From NCBI GenBank assembly GCA_017446025.1, contig JAFSRR010000038.1:1-32590 (forward strand): DNA of 32,590 nt, read 5' to 3'. The notes beneath the pieces were generated by a model that was not told where the DNA came from, did no database searches, and was given only the letters and a program-made list of their open reading frames with translations. Below are positions 8,122 through 16,779 of this stretch, piece after piece. The stretch's first letter is position 1, and each line of letters starts with the position of its first letter. The DNA comes from Bacteroidales bacterium. Its GTDB lineage: Bacteria > Bacteroidota > Bacteroidia > Bacteroidales > UBA1402. A program made the translations under genes and the position numbers.

Positions 8122-8183
8122 ATATTTAACGCAATCTTAATACGATGGGGGTGGAAAGGCTGTCACGGCGCCGGATTTTTGCT

Positions 8184-8191
8184 TATCTTTA
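8184..8191 (+). promoter_or_regulatory. Weak candidate -7 box of dnaE
   Basis: TATCTTTA differs in one base from TAnnTTTG and lies 35 bases before the dnaE ATG. No -33 TTTG is visible. This is the best candidate in the 190-base divergent gap 8036-8225, which otherwise shows nothing recognisable. Confidence 0.3.
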
Positions 8192-8225
8192 AGCCCAGAT
8201 TTACCACCCAAACAACCACCTCAAT

Positions 8226-11200
8226 ATGAGTTCCTTTGTTCACCTACACGTGCACACGCAGTATTCCGTGCTCGACGGGCAGGCTTCCGTACAGGCCCTG
8301 GTCGACAAGGCCATCGCAGACGGCATGCCGGCCATCGCCATCACGGACCACGGCAACATGTTCGGTGTGAAGGAATTCACCAACTACATCAAGAAAACGC
8401 TCAAGAAGTGGAAGGAAAAGGGTACGGAAGTCTCCCTCAAGCCCATCATCGGCTGTGAGGTCTATGTGGCCCGTCACGGCAAGGAAAACAAGCGCCGCGA
8501 GGTCAAGGAAGATGCCCGTGGCTGGCACCTGATCCTGCTGGCCAAGAACTACCAGGGCTACAAGAACCTCATCAAGATCGTCTCGCGGGCCTGGACCGAC
8601 GGCCTTTATTATACGCCGCGTACCGACCACGCCGACCTGGAGAAATACCACGAGGGCCTGATCTGCTGCTCGGCCTGCCTGGGCGGCGAGATTCCGCAAT
8701 ACATCCTCAAAGGCGAGCTGGACCGGGCCGAGGAGTCGGTGCGCTGGTTCAAAAATCTCTTCGGCGACGATTTCTACCTCGAGTTGCAGCGTCACAAGCC
8801 CACCGTGCCCGAGGCGGCGCAGGATACCTATCCCAAGCAGGTCGAGGTCAATGCCCGTCTGGTCGAATTCGCCCGCAAATACGACATCAAACTCGTCTGC
8901 ACCAACGATGTGCACTTTGTCAACGAGGACGATGCGGAGGCCCATCACCGGCTGTTGTGCGTCAACACGGGCAACGATGTGAACGACTACACCAAGATGG
9001 CCTACACCAAGCAGGAATGGTTCAAGACCACGGCCGAGATGAGCGAGCTGTTTGCCGACATTCCCGAGGCCCTGGACAACACGCTCGAGATCGCCGGCAA
9101 AGTGGAGGAGTATTCCATCGACCACAAGGCCATCATGCCCGACTATCAGATACCGCCCGAATTTGAAGACCAGGACGCCTACCTGCGCCACCTCACCTAC
9201 GAAGGGGCCAAGCGGCTCTATCCCGAGATTAACGACGAGCTCAGGGAGCGTATCGATTTCGAGCTCAACACCATCAAGAACATGGGCTTCCCGGGCTATT
9301 TCCTCATTGTGCAGGACTTTATCGCCGGTGCCCGCTCGCTGGGTGTCTCCGTGGGCCCGGGCCGTGGCTCGGCCGCCGGTTCGGTGGTGGCCTATTGCCT
9401 GGGCATCACCAAGGTGGATCCCATCAAATACGACCTGCTGTTCGAGCGTTTCCTCAACCCCGACCGCATCTCCCTGCCCGATATCGACACCGACTTCGAC
9501 GACGACGGCCGCGGCGAGGTGCTGCGCTGGGTGGAGAACAAATACGGCAAGGAGAAGGTCTCGCACATCATCACCTACGGCACCATGGCCACCAAGTCGG
9601 CCATCAAGGACGTGGCCCGGGTCGAGAAGCTGCCCCTTTCCGAAGCCGACCGTCTGGCCAAGCTCATCCCCGACCGGCTCATCGTCAAGGACAAGGACGG
9701 CAAGGACAAGACCGAGAAGATCAATTTCAAGAACTGTCTGGCGAACATCCCCGAGCTCCGGGCTGAGCTGGAATCGGGCGCGCCCCTGGTGCAGGAAACC
9801 CTGAAATACGCCATCCAGCTGGAGGGCAACGTGCGCAACATCGGTGTCCATGCCTGCGGCGTGATCATCGGCCGCGACGACATCTCCGACTGGGTGCCCG
9901 TGTGCACGGCCGACGACAAGGAGACGGGCGAAAAGCTGCTGGTGACCCAGTACGAAGGCTCGGTCATCGAGGAAACGGGCATGATCAAGATGGACTTCCT
10001 GGGCCTGAAGACCCTGTCCATCCTCAAGGAGGCCCAGCACAACATCAAGATGACCCATGGGGTGGAAATCGATCTGGACAACATCCCCCTGGACGATCCC
10101 AAGACCTACGAGCTCTACTGTGCCGGCAAGACCATCGGCACCTTCCAGTTTGAATCGCCGGGCATGCAGAAATACCTGCGCGAGCTGCAGCCTTCGCAGT
10201 TTGGCGACCTCATCGCGATGAACGCCCTCTACCGGCCCGGCCCGATGGACTACATTCCCGACTTTATCGACCGCAAACACGGCCGCAAGCCCATCGAGTA
10301 CGATATCCCCTGCATGGAGAAATACCTCAAGGAGACCTACGGCATCACGGTCTATCAGGAACAGGTGATGCTGCTTTCGCGCCAGCTGGCCGGGTTCACC
10401 CGCGGCCAGAGCGACACGCTGCGTAAGGCGATGGGCAAGAAGCAGATCGAAAAGATGAAGGAGCTGGAAGGCCTCTTCTACGAGGGTGGCGAGGCCAACG
10501 GCCATTCCCGCGAGATCCTGCAGAAAATCTGGAACGACTGGAAGAAGTTTGCCGAATATGCCTTCAACAAGTCGCATGCCACCTGCTATTCGGTAGTGGC
10601 CTTCCAGACGGCCTACCTCAAGGCCCATTATCCGTCGGAATACATGGCGGCCGTCATGACGCGCAACATCAACAACATCTCCGAAGTGTCGCGCTTCATG
10701 GCCGAATGCAAGTCGATGGGCATCAAGGTGCTCGGCCCCGATGTGAACGAATCCGGCCATCACTTCACGGTCAACAAGCAGGGCAATATCCGTTTCGGCC
10801 TGGGCGCCATCAAGGGCATGGGCGAATCGGCCGCCAAGGCCATCATCGAGGAGCGCGAGGCCAACGGCCCCTACGATTCGGTCTTCGACCTGGTCGAACG
10901 GGTCAGCCCGACGCTGTGCGGTCGCAAGAATCTTGAAATCCTGGCCTCTGCAGGTGCCTTCGACAGCTTCGAGGGCATGACGCGCGAACAGTACCGCATG
11001 CTCACCGACCGGGGCGAACCCTTCCTCGACGTGCTGATGCGCTACGGACAGAAATACCAGGAAGACAAGCAGAACATGTTCGGCAGCATCTTCGGCGACG
11101 ACATGTCGGTGACCATCACCCGGCCCACACCGCCGCCCACGCCGCTGGATTTCTCCATCATCGAGCGCCTCAACCTCGAGAAAGACTGCATCGGCATGTT

Positions 11201-11819
11201 CCTCTCGGCCCATCCGCTCGACCAGTACTATGTCTATCTGAAATATGTCTGCACGCTGACCACCGACAAGATACGCCCCATGCTCGACAGCCGCTCCTTC
11301 CAGGCCGGCCGCGAATATATTTTCGCCGGCATGGTGACCGACGTGCGCACGCGCATGACCAAGAAAGGCGACGAGATGGCCGATGTGACCATCGAAGACT
11401 ACGAAGGCTCCTACACGCACACCTTCTTCCCCAAGTCGTATGTGAAGTTCCGCAACTTCCTCTACAAGGGCGCTTTCCTGTCGATCCGCGGTCATTTCGC
11501 CACGCGGATGTATGCGCCCGACAAGGCTGACCTCGAGATCACGCAGATAGCCCTGCTGTCGGAGGTGATGGACACGGCCATCGAGAAGCTGCATGTCATG
11601 CTGCCGCTCAACTCCATCAGCGAAGACTTTGTCAACGACTTTGTGGCCCGCATCGACGACAACCAGGGCAAGACCTTGCTCTATCTCTCGGTCTATGACG
11701 ACACGGTGTCGCCGCGGCTCAACACCCGGCTGCATTCGGTCAAGCGCCGGGTACGTCTGTCCAAGGAACTGATGGAGGAACTCAATGAAATGAACGGTCT
11801 GACCTTGATGGTCAATTGA
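8226..11819 (+). CDS. dnaE: DNA polymerase III alpha subunit
   Basis: The catalytic subunit of the replicative polymerase, 1197 residues. It opens with a PHP domain (FVHLHVHTQYSVLDG, metal-type histidines H6, H8 and H10). The palm has PDIDTDF at 418-424, where D419 and D421 match the E. coli catalytic pair D401/D403. KMDFLGLKTL supplies the third aspartate at about D590. GPGRGSAAGS lies just before the palm, and the finger and helix-hairpin-helix regions follow. An OB-fold segment begins near REYIFAGMVTDVRTR in the last 200 residues. It is first in dnaE-trxA-porX-tsaE. The PHP histidines look more intact than in E. coli, so the metal-dependent PHP exonuclease could be active; that is inference. 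Confidence 0.97.
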   Translation: MSSFVHLHVHTQYSVLDGQASVQALVDKAIADGMPAIAITDHGNMFGVKEFTNYIKKTLKKWKEKGTEVSLKPIIGCEVYVARHGKENKRREVKEDARGWHLILLAKNYQGYKNLIKIVSRAWTDGLYYTPRTDHADLEKYHEGLICCSACLGGEIPQYILKGELDRAEESVRWFKNLFGDDFYLELQRHKPTVPEAAQDTYPKQVEVNARLVEFARKYDIKLVCTNDVHFVNEDDAEAHHRLLCVNTGNDVNDYTKMAYTKQEWFKTTAEMSELFADIPEALDNTLEIAGKVEEYSIDHKAIMPDYQIPPEFEDQDAYLRHLTYEGAKRLYPEINDELRERIDFELNTIKNMGFPGYFLIVQDFIAGARSLGVSVGPGRGSAAGSVVAYCLGITKVDPIKYDLLFERFLNPDRISLPDIDTDFDDDGRGEVLRWVENKYGKEKVSHIITYGTMATKSAIKDVARVEKLPLSEADRLAKLIPDRLIVKDKDGKDKTEKINFKNCLANIPELRAELESGAPLVQETLKYAIQLEGNVRNIGVHACGVIIGRDDISDWVPVCTADDKETGEKLLVTQYEGSVIEETGMIKMDFLGLKTLSILKEAQHNIKMTHGVEIDLDNIPLDDPKTYELYCAGKTIGTFQFESPGMQKYLRELQPSQFGDLIAMNALYRPGPMDYIPDFIDRKHGRKPIEYDIPCMEKYLKETYGITVYQEQVMLLSRQLAGFTRGQSDTLRKAMGKKQIEKMKELEGLFYEGGEANGHSREILQKIWNDWKKFAEYAFNKSHATCYSVVAFQTAYLKAHYPSEYMAAVMTRNINNISEVSRFMAECKSMGIKVLGPDVNESGHHFTVNKQGNIRFGLGAIKGMGESAAKAIIEEREANGPYDSVFDLVERVSPTLCGRKNLEILASAGAFDSFEGMTREQYRMLTDRGEPFLDVLMRYGQKYQEDKQNMFGSIFGDDMSVTITRPTPPPTPLDFSIIERLNLEKDCIGMFLSAHPLDQYYVYLKYVCTLTTDKIRPMLDSRSFQAGREYIFAGMVTDVRTRMTKKGDEMADVTIEDYEGSYTHTFFPKSYVKFRNFLYKGAFLSIRGHFATRMYAPDKADLEITQIALLSEVMDTAIEKLHVMLPLNSISEDFVNDFVARIDDNQGKTLLYLSVYDDTVSPRLNTRLHSVKRRVRLSKELMEELNEMNGLTLMVN

Positions 11820-11858
11820 TGACGATATTCGATAATTAACAAATAAATAATTGAAACT

Positions 11859-12173
11859 ATGGCACTTGCAATTACTGATGCTAACTTCAAGGAATACTTG
11901 AACGCTGACAAGCCCCTGGTGGTTGATTTCTGGGCTGAATGGTGCGGTCCCTGCCGCATGATCGGTCCCTGGGTGGAAGAACTCTCGGCTGCTTATGCCG
12001 ACAAGGTGAATATCGGCAAGCTGAACGTCGACGAAAACGACGAAGTCTGCGCCCAGTTCGGTATCCGCAACATCCCGACCATCCTGTTCTTCAAGGGTGG
12101 CCAGCTGGTCGACAAACAGGTGGGCGCCGCTCCCAAGAACCAGTTGGAAGAGAAGATCAAGAACCTGCTCTAA
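11859..12173 (+). CDS. trxA: Thioredoxin
   Basis: A 104-residue cytoplasmic disulfide reductase. The active site is W28-C29-G30-P31-C32, the buried aspartate region is VVDFWAEW (21-28), and the cis-proline is P73 in NIPT. There is no signal peptide. It starts 39 bases after dnaE and ends 11 bases before porX. The 39-base gap is AT-rich and holds GATAATTAAC (11831-11840), a motif repeated in front of the GH28 gene. No promoter box is evident, so it is probably read from dnaE. Confidence 0.97.
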   Translation: MALAITDANFKEYLNADKPLVVDFWAEWCGPCRMIGPWVEELSAAYADKVNIGKLNVDENDEVCAQFGIRNIPTILFFKGGQLVDKQVGAAPKNQLEEKIKNLL

Positions 12174-12184
12174 GCTTTACCGGC

Positions 12185-13729
12185 ATGAAGAAAGACCGCC
12201 TGCTTTGGGCCGACGACGAAATCGACCTGCTCAAGCCCTATGTCCTTTTCCTCGAGGAGAAAGGCTATGAGGTAGTCACGGCCACCAACGGCCGCGACGC
12301 CCTGGACTTGTGCCGTCAGCAGCCCTTCGACCTGGTCTTTCTCGACGAGAACATGCCCGGCTTGAGCGGCCTGGAGACCCTGAACGCCATCAAGGAAACC
12401 CTGCCTTCGCTGCCCATCGTGATGATCACCAAGAGCGAGGAGGAGAACATCATGGACCAGGCCATCGGCAACAAGATCGCCGACTACCTGATCAAGCCGG
12501 TCAATCCTAACCAGATCCTCCTGACCTTGAAGAAGAACCTGCACAAGACGGCCATCGTCAACGACGCCCTCACGCAGGACTATCGCCAACGCTTCCAGGA
12601 GATCGGCGTGATGATCAGCCAGGCCGCCACGGTCGAGGACTGGCAGGAAGTCTGGCGCAAGCTGGTCTATTGGGAGCTGGAACTGGAACAGGCCCAGACG
12701 GGCATGGACGAATTCCTGCAGATGCAGAAGATGGAGGCCGACAGCCTCTTCGCCAAGTTCGTCGCCCGGCACTACCTCGAGTGGATGACCCGTCCCGAGT
12801 CGCGGCCGCTGATGAGCCCCGACCTGTTCAAAAACAAGTTGTTTCCTCTGCTCGACAGTGGAGAACACGTCTGGTTCATCCTCATCGACAATTTCCGTTT
12901 CGACCAGTGGCGCTGCATCAAGCCCTATCTGTCGGAGCAGTTCCAGATCGACGAACAGCTCTACCTGAGCCTGCTGCCCACAGCCACGCAGTATGCGCGC
13001 AATGCCATCTTCTCGGGCCTGATGCCCTTGCAGATCCAGCAGATGTTTCCCGATTTGTGGGTCGATGAAGACGAGGAGCAGGGCAAGAACCTGAACGAGG
13101 AGCCGCTCATCCGCACGCAACTCGAACGCTATCGCAAGGTCTGTCCCTTCAGCTACCACAAAATCAACGATGTGGCTGCCGGAGACCGCCTCCTGGACGA
13201 GATGCGCCAACTGATGGACAACCCGCTCAACGTGGTGGTGTTCAACTTCATCGATATGCTCTCACATGCCCGTACCGAATCGAAGATGATCCGCGAACTG
13301 GCATCTTCCGAGGCCGCCTACCGTTCCCTGACCGAATCGTGGTACAGGCATTCCTCCCTGTCGTCGTTGCTGCGCTATCTGGCCGGCCAGAAGGTGAAGG
13401 TGATCCTCACGACCGACCACGGCACCATCCGGGTGGACAACCCGGTGAAGGTGGTGGGCGACAAGAACACCAACACCAACCTGCGCTACAAGCTGGGCAA
13501 GAGCCTCAATTACAATCCCAAGCAGGTGTTCGAGGTGAAACAGCCTGCGCAGTACCATCTGCCGTCGCCCAATCTGAGCACGTCCTATGTGTTTGCCATG
13601 AACAACGATTTCTTTGCTTATCCGAACAACTATAACTACTATGTCGGATACTACAAGGACACTTTCCAGCATGGCGGCATCTCCCTGGAAGAAATGATGA
13701 TACCCCTCATCACCCTGGAGGGCAAATGA
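12185..13729 (+). CDS. porX: PorX: response regulator fused to a PglZ alkaline-phosphatase-like domain
   Basis: The 514-residue protein begins with a receiver domain (about 1-120): acidic pair D10/D11, phosphoacceptor D54 in FLDENMPG and conserved lysine K104 in LIKP. A helical linker follows. The PglZ domain (about 225-510) carries the metal and active-site residues of the alkaline-phosphatase superfamily: D235 in FILIDNFRFDQ, T266/T268 in LPTATQYARN, D357 and H361 in FIDMLSHA, D411-H412 in TTDHG and H496. This architecture is PorX, which in Porphyromonas controls type IX secretion together with the kinase PorY and sigma factor SigP. Homologues also occur in Bacteroidota without type IX secretion. 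PorX lacks a DNA-binding domain. The start at 12185 is 11 bases after trxA; an earlier in-frame extension runs through trxA. Confidence 0.93.
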   Translation: MKKDRLLWADDEIDLLKPYVLFLEEKGYEVVTATNGRDALDLCRQQPFDLVFLDENMPGLSGLETLNAIKETLPSLPIVMITKSEEENIMDQAIGNKIADYLIKPVNPNQILLTLKKNLHKTAIVNDALTQDYRQRFQEIGVMISQAATVEDWQEVWRKLVYWELELEQAQTGMDEFLQMQKMEADSLFAKFVARHYLEWMTRPESRPLMSPDLFKNKLFPLLDSGEHVWFILIDNFRFDQWRCIKPYLSEQFQIDEQLYLSLLPTATQYARNAIFSGLMPLQIQQMFPDLWVDEDEEQGKNLNEEPLIRTQLERYRKVCPFSYHKINDVAAGDRLLDEMRQLMDNPLNVVVFNFIDMLSHARTESKMIRELASSEAAYRSLTESWYRHSSLSSLLRYLAGQKVKVILTTDHGTIRVDNPVKVVGDKNTNTNLRYKLGKSLNYNPKQVFEVKQPAQYHLPSPNLSTSYVFAMNNDFFAYPNNYNYYVGYYKDTFQHGGISLEEMMIPLITLEGK

Positions 13730-13735
13730 TAGTCA

Positions 13736-14164
13736 ATGATGGATAAACTGGTATTTTCTTTGGATGAGATCACACAGGCCGCCCGGCAGTTTTTGTCGGC
13801 GGTGGGCGAGCGACGCGTCTTTGCCTTCCATGCTGAAATGGGCGTGGGCAAGACCACTTTCATCAAGGCTGTGTGTCAGTGTTTGGGCGTGAACTCCCCG
13901 GTCAACAGCCCCACCTTTGCCATCATCAACGAATACCAAAGCCCGCAGGGGGCCGTCTATCATTTCGACATGTACCGGCTGAAAAAACCGTCCGAGGCCG
14001 TCGATATCGGCTGCGAGGACTATTTCTACAGCGGTTGCTACTGCTTTGTGGAATGGCCAGAACTCGTAGCCGACCTGTTGCCCGACAACTGCTGCCAGGT
14101 GTATCTTTGTGAACTGCCCGACGGCCGCCGCCAGCTCACATGGCAGGACGGTCCGACCGTCTGA
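13736..14164 (+). CDS. tsaE: tRNA threonylcarbamoyladenosine biosynthesis ATPase TsaE
   Basis: The ATPase partner of TsaB/TsaD in making the t6A modification at position 37 of ANN-decoding tRNAs. The P-loop MGVGKTT is at 35-41, followed by NSPTFAIINEY (58-68), HFDMYRL (76-82) and the family's EWPE (106-109). The 142 residues are near normal length. It starts 6 bases after the porX stop; the next codon is also ATG (13739), so either could be used. Last gene of the dnaE-trxA-porX-tsaE run. The 17-bp tandem repeat lies immediately downstream. Confidence 0.94.
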   Translation: MMDKLVFSLDEITQAARQFLSAVGERRVFAFHAEMGVGKTTFIKAVCQCLGVNSPVNSPTFAIINEYQSPQGAVYHFDMYRLKKPSEAVDIGCEDYFYSGCYCFVEWPELVADLLPDNCCQVYLCELPDGRRQLTWQDGPTV

Positions 14165-14170
14165 TCCCTT

Positions 14171-14238
14171 CTTGCAGAAAGATTCCTCTTGCAGAAAGAT
14201 TCCTCTTACAGGCAGATCCTTTTTACAGGCAGATCCAA
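14171..14238. repeat. Four tandem 17-bp units at the tsaE/menA junction
   Basis: Units occupy 14171-14187, 14188-14204, 14205-14221 and 14222-14238. The first two are identical (CTTGCAGAAAGATTCCT). The last two share TTACAGGCAGATCC (14206-14219 and 14223-14236) at the same 17-base period and are diverged from the first pair. The last unit contains the menA stop codon and its final codons (WICL), so the array looks like repeated duplication of the menA 3' end into the convergent gap. Confidence 0.85.
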
Positions 14239-15161
14239 ACCAGGATCACGTAAATGGCATTGATGATGCCCGCCATCATCAGGCAACGGTTGTATTGTGC
14301 CCCAGAGGAGGTAAGTATCTTGTAAAAGAGATAAAAACCGGGCAGGGCGATCAGCATGACCGGGCTCAGGCCGAAGGCCAGCCAGGCCGACAGGGGCATC
14401 AGTGCCACGATGAGGCCGTATCCCACCAATGCTGCCGTCTTGCCGAAACGGACGGGGAAGGTGCGCTTGTTGACGGCCCTGTCGTCTTCGATGTCGCGGA
14501 TGTTGTTGGCGGCCAGCACGCACATACTCAACAACCCGCTGACAGCACCGGCGCAGAGCACGGTCTGCAAGGACAAGGGCGGCAAAAGCCGGAAGCTGAC
14601 ATGCTGCCAGGTATAGAGCAGGGGCTGGTCGGCGGCCTGTTGCAGCCAGGCGGTGCCCCAGCAGGCCAGCAGCCCGTAGTAGAGCAGCACAAAGATGTCG
14701 GCGATGCCCAGATATGAGAGCGAATAGTCGGTGGCCGTGTAGAGCCAGGCAAACAAGATCGAACTCAGTCCGATAAGCAGGATGGGCCAGCCACCGATGG
14801 CCACCAGGTACAGCCCCAGCACGACCGAGGCACTCAATGCCGTGAGGACGGCTGCCTTCATTTGCGGCAGGCTCACCAACCCTTCGGCCAGGGGGCGTTG
14901 GAAGCCTTCCCGGCCCTTTTTGTCGGCGCCCCTTATAAAGTCGTAGTAGTCGTTGATGAGGTTGGACAGGATCTGCAGGCTCAGTGCGCACAAAAGGGTG
15001 AGCACGGCCGCCGGCCAATGGAAGGCGATGCCCTGCATGAGGCAGATTTTCCAGCCGACCAGCACCGGGCAGGCCGAGGCAAACAGGGAATGGGGCCGGG
15101 TGATTTTCAGCCAGAACAAAATTTTATTATTTTCGTGCTGTATAGACGGTTGTGATGCCAT
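14223..15161 (-). CDS. menA: 1,4-dihydroxy-2-naphthoate polyprenyltransferase
   Basis: Joins the polyprenyl tail to dihydroxynaphthoate to give demethylmenaquinone, in the membrane. The UbiA-family aspartate motifs are both present: N70-D71-x2-D74 and N220-x2-D223-x3-D227, followed by NKRT. About eight to nine hydrophobic helices fill the 312 residues. The ATG at 15161 gives a 35-base overlap with the end of menG. Later ATGs would remove the conserved WLKITRPHSL segment, so the overlap seems real. The next step of the pathway, MenG, is the gene just upstream. The 3' end lies inside the 17-bp repeat array. Confidence 0.93.
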   Translation of the reverse strand: MASQPSIQHENNKILFWLKITRPHSLFASACPVLVGWKICLMQGIAFHWPAAVLTLLCALSLQILSNLINDYYDFIRGADKKGREGFQRPLAEGLVSLPQMKAAVLTALSASVVLGLYLVAIGGWPILLIGLSSILFAWLYTATDYSLSYLGIADIFVLLYYGLLACWGTAWLQQAADQPLLYTWQHVSFRLLPPLSLQTVLCAGAVSGLLSMCVLAANNIRDIEDDRAVNKRTFPVRFGKTAALVGYGLIVALMPLSAWLAFGLSPVMLIALPGFYLFYKILTSSGAQYNRCLMMAGIINAIYVILVWICL

Positions 15162-15825
15162 AGGTGAAGGTTTTATAGACGGGGTCCTGGAAGCCGGCCC
15201 GACAAAGCCGGTCGGTCATGGCCTGACCCCAGACAAATTGTTTGACACTCTTGTTCAAATAAGTATAGGCGCTGCGGTCGCGGCTTATGATCCGGCCCAC
15301 CAGCGGCATGATATGGGAAAAATACAAATCGTAGGCCCAGGCAATCAGGCGGTTGTCGGGATAGGAAAATTCCAGGACGAGGAGCTGTCCGCCGGGGCGC
15401 AGTACGCGCTGCATCTCCCGGAGCCCCTGGTCGAGGTCGGAGAAATTGCGCACCCCGTAGGCGCAGGTTACCGCATCGAAGCTCTCCGATTCGAAGGGCA
15501 GCTCCAAAGCACTGGCCCGTTGCAGGACGATGGCCTCCTGCCGGCTGGCCCGCCTGATTTTTTCGCGGCCCAGTTTCATCATCTCTTCCGAGAGGTCGAT
15601 GCCCAGCACGTGGAAAGCCTTGCCCTGACGCATAATCTCCAGGGCCAGGTCGGCTGTGCCGGTAGCCACATCGAGCAGCCTGCCTTCGGGTGGCAGGGTC
15701 TCGAGCAGGGCTACGGCGCGGCGCCGCCAGCGTCGGTCGATATTGAGCGACAACAGGTGGTTGAGCAGGTCGTAACGCGCTGCAATACGGTCGAACAGAC
15801 TGCCGATGTGCTGTTTTTCTTTCAT
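15127..15825 (-). CDS. menG: Demethylmenaquinone methyltransferase (UbiE/MenG)
   Basis: Methylates demethylmenaquinone to menaquinone with S-adenosylmethionine. The start chosen is the ATG at 15825 (MKEKQHIGSLFDRIAARYD), because FDRIAxxYDxLN is the conserved N-terminus of the family; the longer frame runs through the divergent esterase start. It gives 232 residues. The SAM-binding motif I is LLDVATGTADLAL (50-62), and the family signature around CAYGVRNFSDLD follows. It overlaps menA by 35 bases. As ubiquinone is not expected in this phylum, the product should be menaquinone; that is inference from taxonomy and from menA next door. Confidence 0.94.
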   Translation of the reverse strand: MKEKQHIGSLFDRIAARYDLLNHLLSLNIDRRWRRRAVALLETLPPEGRLLDVATGTADLALEIMRQGKAFHVLGIDLSEEMMKLGREKIRRASRQEAIVLQRASALELPFESESFDAVTCAYGVRNFSDLDQGLREMQRVLRPGGQLLVLEFSYPDNRLIAWAYDLYFSHIMPLVGRIISRDRSAYTYLNKSVKQFVWGQAMTDRLCRAGFQDPVYKTFTYGITTVYTARK

Positions 15826-15850
15826 GCCGGTCGCAATTATTGCCAACTTG

Positions 15851-15883
15851 TTTGCAAAGGTAGTGCATTTATCTTTACATTTG
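15851..15883 (+). promoter_or_regulatory. Promoter of the secreted esterase
   Basis: TTTG (15851-15854), then 21 bases, then TACATTTG (15876-15883), a perfect -7 box. The esterase ATG lies 18 bases further on, so the leader is very short. It overlaps the divergent menG -7 box. Confidence 0.65.
15855..15862 (-). promoter_or_regulatory. -7 box of menG-menA
   Basis: The minus strand reads TACCTTTG, a perfect TAnnTTTG box, 29 bases before the menG ATG. It lies back to back with the esterase promoter, so the two divergent promoters share the same 30 bases. Confidence 0.55.
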
Positions 15884-15901
15884 CCCCAAACTAGTTGCCC
15901 T

Positions 15902-16759
15902 ATGAAAAAATCAATGATGATGGTCCTGGTGCTGTTTTCCGTGCTGGGACTCAGTGCCCAGAGCCGCATCCAGACCGATGTGGTCACCAGCAAGGTGCTG
16001 GGCCGTGATGTAAATGTCAATGTCTGCATGCCCAGAAATTTCAATGCTTCGGAAAAGCACTATCCGGTGCTCTACCTGCTGCATGGCCTCTACGGCAACC
16101 ATACCGACTGGGAAGCCCGCGGCGGTGTCCGTGCCGTCCTGGACGAACTGACAGGTACCGGTGAAGCCGCCGAGATGATCATTGTCATGCCCTGTGCCGG
16201 CGATCAGGATGTGCAGCATGTGCAGAACGGCTATTTCAATATGCCCGGATGCCCCTATGAGGATTTCTTTTTCCAGGATCTGATCCCGGCCATGGAGGAA
16301 AAATACCGTTGCGGCGGCGCCAAGGCCCTGCGCGCCGTGGCCGGCCTGTCGATGGGCGGTGGCGGCAGCGTGGTCTATGCCCAGCGTCATCCCGACATGT
16401 TTTCCAGTTGCTATGGCATGAGCGCCTGGCTCGACAACCAGTCGAATCAGGTCCGTCAGCCGGCCGATCAGGAAAACAAACTCTATATCACAGCCATGTC
16501 GGTACGAGAGCACTCAGCCCTCGATTTCATCGACAATGCCGATGAAAAGACCATCGAGGCCCTGCGCGGGGTGAAGTGGTTCCTCGACTGCGGCGACGAC
16601 GACGGCCTGTTGCAGCTGTCGGTCGATTTGTTTATGAAAATGCGTCGCAAGGGAATCAATTGCGAGCTTCGCGTGCGCAACGGAGCCCACACCTGGGAAT
16701 ACTGGCACACGGCCCTGCGCCTGTCGCTGCCGTTTGCCACCCGCAATTTCGAACTCTAA
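15902..16759 (+). CDS. Secreted alpha/beta-hydrolase, esterase D / carbohydrate esterase family 1 type
   Basis: The 285-residue protein begins with a signal peptide (MKKSMMMVLVLFSVLGLSA, cut probably before or at Q20). The alpha/beta-hydrolase pattern is clear: YLLHGLYGNHTDW (58-70) for the oxyanion side, nucleophile S150 in AGLSMGGGG, an acidic residue at D232/D233 in LDCGDDDG and H263 in NGAHTWEYW. This is the layout of the putative esterase/CE1 group, which includes S-formylglutathione hydrolases, feruloyl esterases and mycolyltransferase relatives. With a signal peptide and a neighbouring GH28 enzyme, an acyl esterase acting on plant-type polysaccharide in the periplasm is the best guess, but the substrate is not visible. 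The ATG at 15902 is set by the signal peptide; an upstream extension would run into the promoter. Confidence 0.88.
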   Translation: MKKSMMMVLVLFSVLGLSAQSRIQTDVVTSKVLGRDVNVNVCMPRNFNASEKHYPVLYLLHGLYGNHTDWEARGGVRAVLDELTGTGEAAEMIIVMPCAGDQDVQHVQNGYFNMPGCPYEDFFFQDLIPAMEEKYRCGGAKALRAVAGLSMGGGGSVVYAQRHPDMFSSCYGMSAWLDNQSNQVRQPADQENKLYITAMSVREHSALDFIDNADEKTIEALRGVKWFLDCGDDDGLLQLSVDLFMKMRRKGINCELRVRNGAHTWEYWHTALRLSLPFATRNFEL

Positions 16760-16779
16760 GACCGGAGTTCCCGCACGAT

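Noticed and set aside
8244..11735. An 1163-codon open frame opposite dnaE
   Set aside because: Same effect: low-complexity antisense reading of a GC-rich gene. dnaE has the full polymerase motifs in the plus-strand frame.
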